NCBI RefSeq assembly: GCF_030272615.1 | Contig: NC_081412.1 | Span: forward strand, 26,566,501-26,630,500 | DNA: 64,000 bases | Reading direction: 5' to 3' | Source of the DNA: Cryptomeria japonica | Taxonomy: Eukaryota; Streptophyta; Pinopsida; Cupressales; Cupressaceae | In this document: positions 58,364-64,000 of the stretch, piece after piece | How positions within the stretch are numbered: position 1 is the stretch's first letter | How the letters are laid out: each line of letters opens with the position of its first letter | Position numbers and translations under genes: made by a program | The notes under the pieces: generated by a model | Seen by the model: only the letters and a program-made list of their open reading frames with translations | Told to the model about the DNA's origin: nothing | Database searches by the model: none

Positions 58364-60236
58364 TTATTCAAAATTTGAAAGTCTATTTTAAATATTCCCT
58401 TTCACATGATATGATCTTTTATAAAATTTAATTATATTCTATAATAAAAATATATAAATCTGCTCATACCATCATATTTAGACTTTGAATTAGTTCATAC
58501 TAGCTCAATATTGTATTTGTAATAACAAGATGCCATGCTCATGTATAATCAAAAGTATAAATCAAAACAATTAAATTATATAAGGTATGATGTTGTTCTC
58601 TAAATGATAAAAGTAGAAAAGTATTTTTCTTTAAAGAGAGCAACAACAATTCAAGGTATTTATGTGTTTGGAAAGTGTGTTAAATTTGATAATTTATTAT
58701 TAATTAATTATTAAATGCACATAATAATAATTTGCTCAGGGTTATGGTGTAGTTAGATGACTATGTGAACTACAATAGTAATGGCCAAGACAAAGGACCA
58801 TGTTACTTAGCATGCTCATTTTTATAGTATCCTTTGTAACAACCATGCTATTTAAGGAAGAGTTTGAAGTGACAATGAAAATCAGATGTCATTGCACTTC
58901 AATTCTTTATCCCAAGCAATACTCTAGCTTTCTCTCTTCCATGATAGCAATGTTTAACTTTAATATTAAGAATAAGTAATACACTAGTGTTTTTCTCTTC
59001 CATCACTGTTGTATTTTATAAGAGTATTAAAATATATGTTCAACATGCTCTAGTCTTATATGTTAGAAAGTAATGAAGTCTAAATTTACCATAGAGAATG
59101 TGACTTGTTTGTACAAAAATAAAACTAGAAAGAAACAAGTAGATCACTAGTCGTGAATAAATAAAATAATAATAATTTAAACTAATCCAATATGATTTAT
59201 TTTTTATAGAAATACCTGGATGAACAAGAAGGAAAAATATCAATAGGCTACTAGACATGTTGAATATCTCGTCTTCAATGATAGACTATAACTAAGAAGA
59301 GAAAGGTTAAGTATTTCTGTGGTTGTAAGTAAATTGTATTTAGCTTAAGCCTTAAGGTTGGCTTTCTGGCTTCCCAAAAATCTTACATATTAAATAATAA
59401 TATTGAAAATGTTAAGTAATTTGAAGGATTGAAAATGTAAATCACACAAAGTGGAATAACACAATGAAAGTACGAAATGCATATCCACACTCTTTTAATA
59501 AAGCTAAAGATCTATGTATAAAATTAAATGATAAATAATGATGTCATAGAAAATATGGTAGATTACTCCACTATTTCTCTGATATTTGATTGAATTCTTT
59601 AATGTGTAGTTTTCTCTTCAAAGTAGTATAACGATGATAGCACAAAGATAAGATGATAGCATGATACTTGATATATTTTAGATGGGACAACTTTATTGCT
59701 TTTGTAGATAGATAGCTTGATAATAATAATAATACTCTTTCTTATAGATAATAGATCTGAAGATAGCTTGATGCTAGATCTCTACATAATGATTCTCATG
59801 ATAATAATTATGGTCACTTGATAATTATCGCAATGACATGCTCTTGATAATCATATCAGATATGTCTTCTAAGGGATAGTGTGAAATAGGGGATTTTATT
59901 TGTATACTCCACTTAACATTTCATCAATGGTAGAAAATAACTAGAAAGATCGATGGATGAGAAAATTAGAAATAAGGTAGAACATTAAATTGGCACATAG
60001 ATTGATGAGATTGAAGAATCAAAAGGGATTAAATGCATAGGTCATGGCTGGAGAAATAAAGAAAACTTGATTTAGTTTTGGAGGTAAAGAGGAATTCAAT
60101 ATAAATTTGTTAGGGTCTATGTTGGTGGAAGAGGTAGTTTCCCCTTCTCTTCCTACTATACATATGGATATTCGTAGAGTTCCCTCTAAGAAAGTGCTGG
60201 AAGGTAATATCAAAGTTCACATCCTTGATTTTGTTT
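57742..60236. other. AT-rich intergenic DNA
   Basis: No gene is supported. A TA microsatellite occupies 58,316-58,360. The T-rich stretch 57,880-58,290 ends in ATGTAAAAAATAAAATA and could be the tail of an old retroposon on the plus strand, but no coding domain is visible. Confidence 0.5.
58316..58360. repeat. TA microsatellite
   Basis: An uninterrupted TA run of about 45 bp. Confidence 0.95.
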
Positions 60237-60242
60237 TTTATT
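60237..60242 (-). terminator. Polyadenylation signal of the LINE-like unit
   Basis: The minus strand reads CTAAATAAAAAAC just after a GGGTTTCGGGTCCTTGTAAA segment. This resembles the 3' tail of plant LINEs. It marks the likely 3' end of the minus-strand unit that extends to the window end. Confidence 0.45.
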
Positions 60243-60405
60243 TAGACAAACGGGTTTTACAAGGACCCGAAACCCAAATTTAAAGAGCACAACAAAAATC
60301 AGCAGTCGTAAACCAATCCATAACCAACGACATAATAGCCATAGAAACAGGGGCCAAGCCCATGTAGCAAAAAACAAAACAGAACAAGAAAAAACCTAAA
60401 ACTCA

Positions 60406-61899
60406 CTAGACTAGAGATTGCATCATCTCTGAATTCTTTTGAATCACCCTCTTGTTGATGTCCTCAAACTCATCCATGAAGAACCTGGAGGTATTCTTCT
60501 CTTGGTTCCTTCTTCTAGTCCTCGTATAGGAGCCTATGGTGGTTTGACGTCTCGTACCCTGCAAGCTTAATTCCTAGATTTTTGTCTTATGTTTGATGTT
60601 AGAGGAGGGAATACTGGTGGTGGAGTGAGCTCTTTGATCTGCTATCATCGCATTTACCTTTTTGAGACCCTGAGTGTTGTTATTCATGGTTTCCCTACTG
60701 ATATCCACCATGTTCTTCAAATTACCTTTAATTTCTTCCAAGTTAATCTCCAACTCGTCAATCCTTGATTCATGATCTATTTTCATGGTCTTTACATCTT
60801 CTGTTAGTTCCTATCTCATTTGGAGAAGTTTAGCCATCTTTCTTGGCATGGGCATCTCAGTGAAAGTATTAATTACATCTTTAATTCCATCCTTTAACAA
60901 ATTAATCTCCTTACTGAACCAATAAAAGCAATTCACTTGAGTTTTGACAGTGTTTTCCCCTATTCAACGTTAATGGGGATTTCCTGCTTTATTTCCTTCT
61001 CCTTTTCCTTAGTTTCCCCATTTTTCCCAATTTTAGACTTCTTTGTATTCGATGGCCCCAAATCCTATAATTTGGGGTTGGGGGTTTTATACTTACTGGC
61101 AGGCCATCTTGGGTGTTTGTTTCTTCTGCTTCTTCCAGTGCCTGGTGTAATATTTTTTTGTTGGCCCTCCTCCTGAGAGGGATGGTATTTTGAATCATTT
61201 GAAACATTGAGGTACCGCCAGTCCATAGCCCTACCAAACTCTTCTTTGTCCATCTCTATATCTGACACATAATGAGGATCAGTGTTGGTCAGAGAGTTGG
61301 GGGGTTTAACCCATGATCCTTAGCATATTCCATGATTAGCATGATTAACCCCTCATATAGAACAAGGCTATCACTATTATTGGCATTATTTGCCAGGCTA
61401 TTTTCAAGAGAAGATAATAGATAAAACGGAAGAGAAATTCTTTTGTTGTGCCTAAAATGGTTTAATATCATAGCGTCCATCAAGAGTAATGTACCTCATA
61501 ATCACTTCGGCCATCTCTGCCCCAAGTGATTGCAAGTCCTTCCTGTTATATCCATCGTCCTTCATCTTTCGCACCCTTTTCCTCTCGATATCTTTGTTGA
61601 AGAAAGCCCCAATGGCTTCTTCTGCTGCCTTCCTTTCTCTGTAAAAACTTCTTGCCCTCCATCTGCAAACCAAATATCTTTACAATGAAGGTTTCATCAA
61701 TTCTAAACTCCACTCCAAACACTGTGAGGATTCCTTTCTCCCAACCATTCACAAAATCCTTTGTCAGTTTCAGATCATTGCCATGAAGCCTCTCAAGATA
61801 CAACACAAGGCCCCCATCAGTAATCTTTGTCCATAGATCTCTATTATTTTCCCATTTCTCATAGGAGGTAGGTTCCATTTTTTGCTTGTCACCTCCCAT
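60406..61899 (-). pseudogene. Second ORF downstream of LINE RNase H, unknown family (decayed)
   Basis: From the ATG at 61899 (MGGDKQKMEP) to the stop at 60408-60406 is about 495 codons in three frames. Breaks lie near 61,660 and 61,490, with further shifts before 61,270. Visible blocks are LTKDFVNGWEKG and FGVEFRIDE, then RKAAEEAIGAFFN, VIMRYITLDGR, LNHFRHNKRISLPFYLLSSL and LYEGLIMLI. A low-complexity Lys/Arg/Pro stretch, a coiled coil (60,786-60,600, heptads of L/I/V) and a basic C-terminus follow. I do not recognise a named family, though the style is that of plant transposon-associated proteins. It may be a second cistron of the LINE or a separate element fused by insertion. Confidence 0.55.
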
Positions 61900-61996
61900 G
61901 AGAAATTTACCTCTGCAACAATGAAAACCAAACCAAATACAAAAAAAGGCTTTTGAAAACTTGGTTTTGGAATTCAAACAAAAATCCCATGAAATA

Positions 61997-64000
61997 TTAT
62001 AATTCATTTGGCAGTCTATCATCATTAATGTGATACGAATGGCCAATGCATTCAACATCCTTTATCATCAGTTTGCACAATTGTATCAGGAAAGTTTCCT
62101 TTCTCGTCCATTGTCGTATGTCCACATAATTCACACCTATGTTTGCCAGGTGGGCCGCTGGCGTATTACCTTTCTGATAAACATGGGAGATCCTGAAATC
62201 ATCCACTTTAGTAATCATGATATGGCACTCCTGAATTAAATGTTTGATGGTCCAGCAAGGCTCAGTTTTCTTACTCACACACCTGATGACATTTAGAGAA
62301 TCACTCTCGAGCTAGAATTTTTTGAACCCTTCTCTGATCTCCATATGTAACCCAATTTAAGAATCTTTCACTTCGGAATAGTAGTTTGTCTGGGTTCCCA
62401 ATGGGAGTGCCACCACCGAAACAAGCTTACCATTGTGGTCACGAGAAACATCCCCACAGCTAGCCGACCCACGATTACCTTTAACCACCCTGTCAACATT
62501 GATTTTGATCCACCCACTTGTGGGAGGAACCCAAATAATATTATTTCTCATGTGCTTTAACTTGACAGTAGGTTTAGAAATATCCCAGCTGATATGCCAT
62601 CTATTGATAAAATCTCAGTCCTGAGGTGAAGTAGGAATAAGGGGATCAAGCTTGTGAGAAAGGCAAGAAGAGATGAAGTTCTCCTTAATGGAATTATGGA
62701 TTCTCCGAGCAACAAAAAGAGCAGATGACTCTTTGTCCCTGAAGGTTCAGTTTTTTCTTTCTTTCCAAATCCCCCAAGCCAAATGGGGTAACATAAGGTA
62801 GCAAAGCACTCTGAGAGAAGGACTATCCAAAGGGCAACACCGCTGGAGCCAACAGCCCAATAGGCTCCCAAGAAGGCACCACACAATTCTTGAGAGATCA
62901 AAAAATGGGCCCAAACCTATCTAGAGAAGGAGCAGTGGAGAAGAAAATGTGAAACATCTTCAACATATTCTTTGCACAAAAAATATCTATTAGGGATAGC
63001 CATATCCCTTTTGCACAAGTTATCAATGAAGAGGATCTTATTTTGCATAAAGAACCAAAAGAAGATATTAATTTTAGGAATCAACAACTTATTCCAAGTA
63101 ATAGCCCAAAAAGGGGCTGAAACAAAAGATCTTGTCAACAGGTTGAAAGCATGGGAAATAGAAAAAACCTCATGAGGAGCAACCACTCCACACCAAAGAG
63201 TCTTTAGCATGAAAAGAGGGAATGTGAATATTTGTTAGCCATAATTGAAGAGGCTTCAAGATGGGATCCACAATGATAAGATTGATCCATTTAACCTCTC
63301 TGATATAATCAATGACCCAATAGCCAAACCGTCCCACACATCTCTCTTTAAGCCGAGCAACCCAATGAAAGTCTATCAAAGGCCCATCACCAACCCACCA
63401 GTCATCCCAAAAATGAATTTTTCTCACATTACCAAGGACCCATCTTGATCCTTTAAGAATAATATCTTTGGAATTGTGGAAATTAGTCCAAAGATCAGAG
63501 GCCACCATAGGCAGATTGTAATCTTCTAAGATACTTTGGGTAGAGATACCATTAACATGCTATGTTCTCCCAATTGCTTGGCCATGATGGATTTGTTGAA
63601 ATCAAGAATGTGCCTAATGGAAAGGCCTCCAAGTCTCTTTGAGAGACACACTTGATCCTAGGACACAAGATGAATGTAGTTTTTAGAATCAGCACCTATC
63701 CATAGAAAATTCTTTTGGATTTTTTCCATCCGCTCAACAAATTTTGAAGGAACTTTAAACAAACTCATGGCATAGACTGGAATATTTTGCAAGGAGGCCT
63801 TAATTAACTAGAGCTTACTACCTAGGCTCAAAAGGGAACCTTTCCAACCAGCCATCTTATTCTGGAAACGTTCAATCAGAACTAGACCAAAAGTAATTAG
63901 GAGAAGGCCCCAAACATAGTGGTAATCCCAAGTAGATATCTAGTAAAGAAGCTAATTTACACCTCAAAATATCAGCTATCTTGGTTTGTCTATGCGCAAG
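61997..64000 (-). pseudogene. LINE ORF2, C-terminal half (decayed, runs off the window)
   Basis: The order on the minus strand is: RT C-terminal region with YLGLPL- and WKGSLL-type remnants and many stops (64,000-63,510); GSRWVLGNVRKIHFWDDWW and the linker (63,508-63,170); the reverse-transcriptase zinc-binding domain (NRYFLC-x6-DVSHFLLHC, 63,210-62,917); RNase H (WIKINVD..., GDVSRDHNGK, 62,551-62,357); and its C-terminus (ISHVYQKGNTPAAHLAN, 62,278-61,997). These are hallmarks of plant LINEs with an RNase H. The catalytic RT core lies beyond 64,000. Several frameshifts and stops show that it is inactive. Confidence 0.85.

Overview
This window is nuclear DNA of a land plant with a large, transposon-rich genome. 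The evidence is plant-type LRR receptor-like protein (RLP) genes with spliceosomal introns, Ty1/copia and Ty3/gypsy LTR retrotransposons, a plant LINE, and AT-rich intergenic DNA. A gymnosperm is my best guess from the general style, but nothing here proves it. No rRNA, tRNA or CRISPR was seen.

Layout: (1) 1-3.8 kb holds a decayed minus-strand LRR-RLP gene (copy 1). (2) 3.8-14.1 kb is AT-rich intergenic DNA with a fold-back repeat, a decayed coding relic (8.4-8.9 kb) and an old copia gag remnant (11.0-11.7 kb). (3) 14.15-57.1 kb holds a second, paralogous minus-strand RLP gene, split by about 39 kb of nested retrotransposons: its 3' part lies at 14.7-15.3 kb and its 5' part at 54.55-56.87 kb. 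(4) The outer insertion is a copia element expanded to four tandem internal regions and five shared LTRs (15,297-35,927, with the last 68 bp of LTR5 at 54,482-54,549). It is flanked by one 5-bp target duplication (CAACA/CAATA). (5) A Tat-like Ty3/gypsy element (35,928-54,476, TSD TGGGC) sits inside the fifth copia LTR. (6) 57.1-57.7 kb is a tandem repeat upstream of RLP copy 2. (7) 60.2-64 kb is the decayed 3' half of a minus-strand LINE (RT C-terminus, zinc-binding domain, RNase H), followed by a second ORF of a family I cannot name.

The gypsy element is the most unusual object. Its gag-pol lies in one 2,465-codon frame with seven in-frame stops. It has a G-patch-like motif and a second RNase H. 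On the opposite strand, between pol and the 3' LTR, it carries an unbroken two-exon gene for a plant mobile domain (PMD) protein with its own TATA box. Arrays of an 8-9 bp core, TAGCGCGT/TAGCGCAT, spaced almost exactly 21 bp apart, lie in the gag-pol leader (about 38 units, + orientation) and in the single intron of the antisense gene (about 28 units, - orientation). Each array therefore points the same way as the gene it precedes, and the two sets are mutually complementary in a full-length transcript. I know of no description of this arrangement.

History read from the junctions: RLP gene duplication; copia insertion into the island-domain codons of copy 2; expansion of the copia element into a five-LTR array, with nonsense mutations shared between copies; then a recent gypsy insertion into LTR5 (LTRs about 99% identical by eye).
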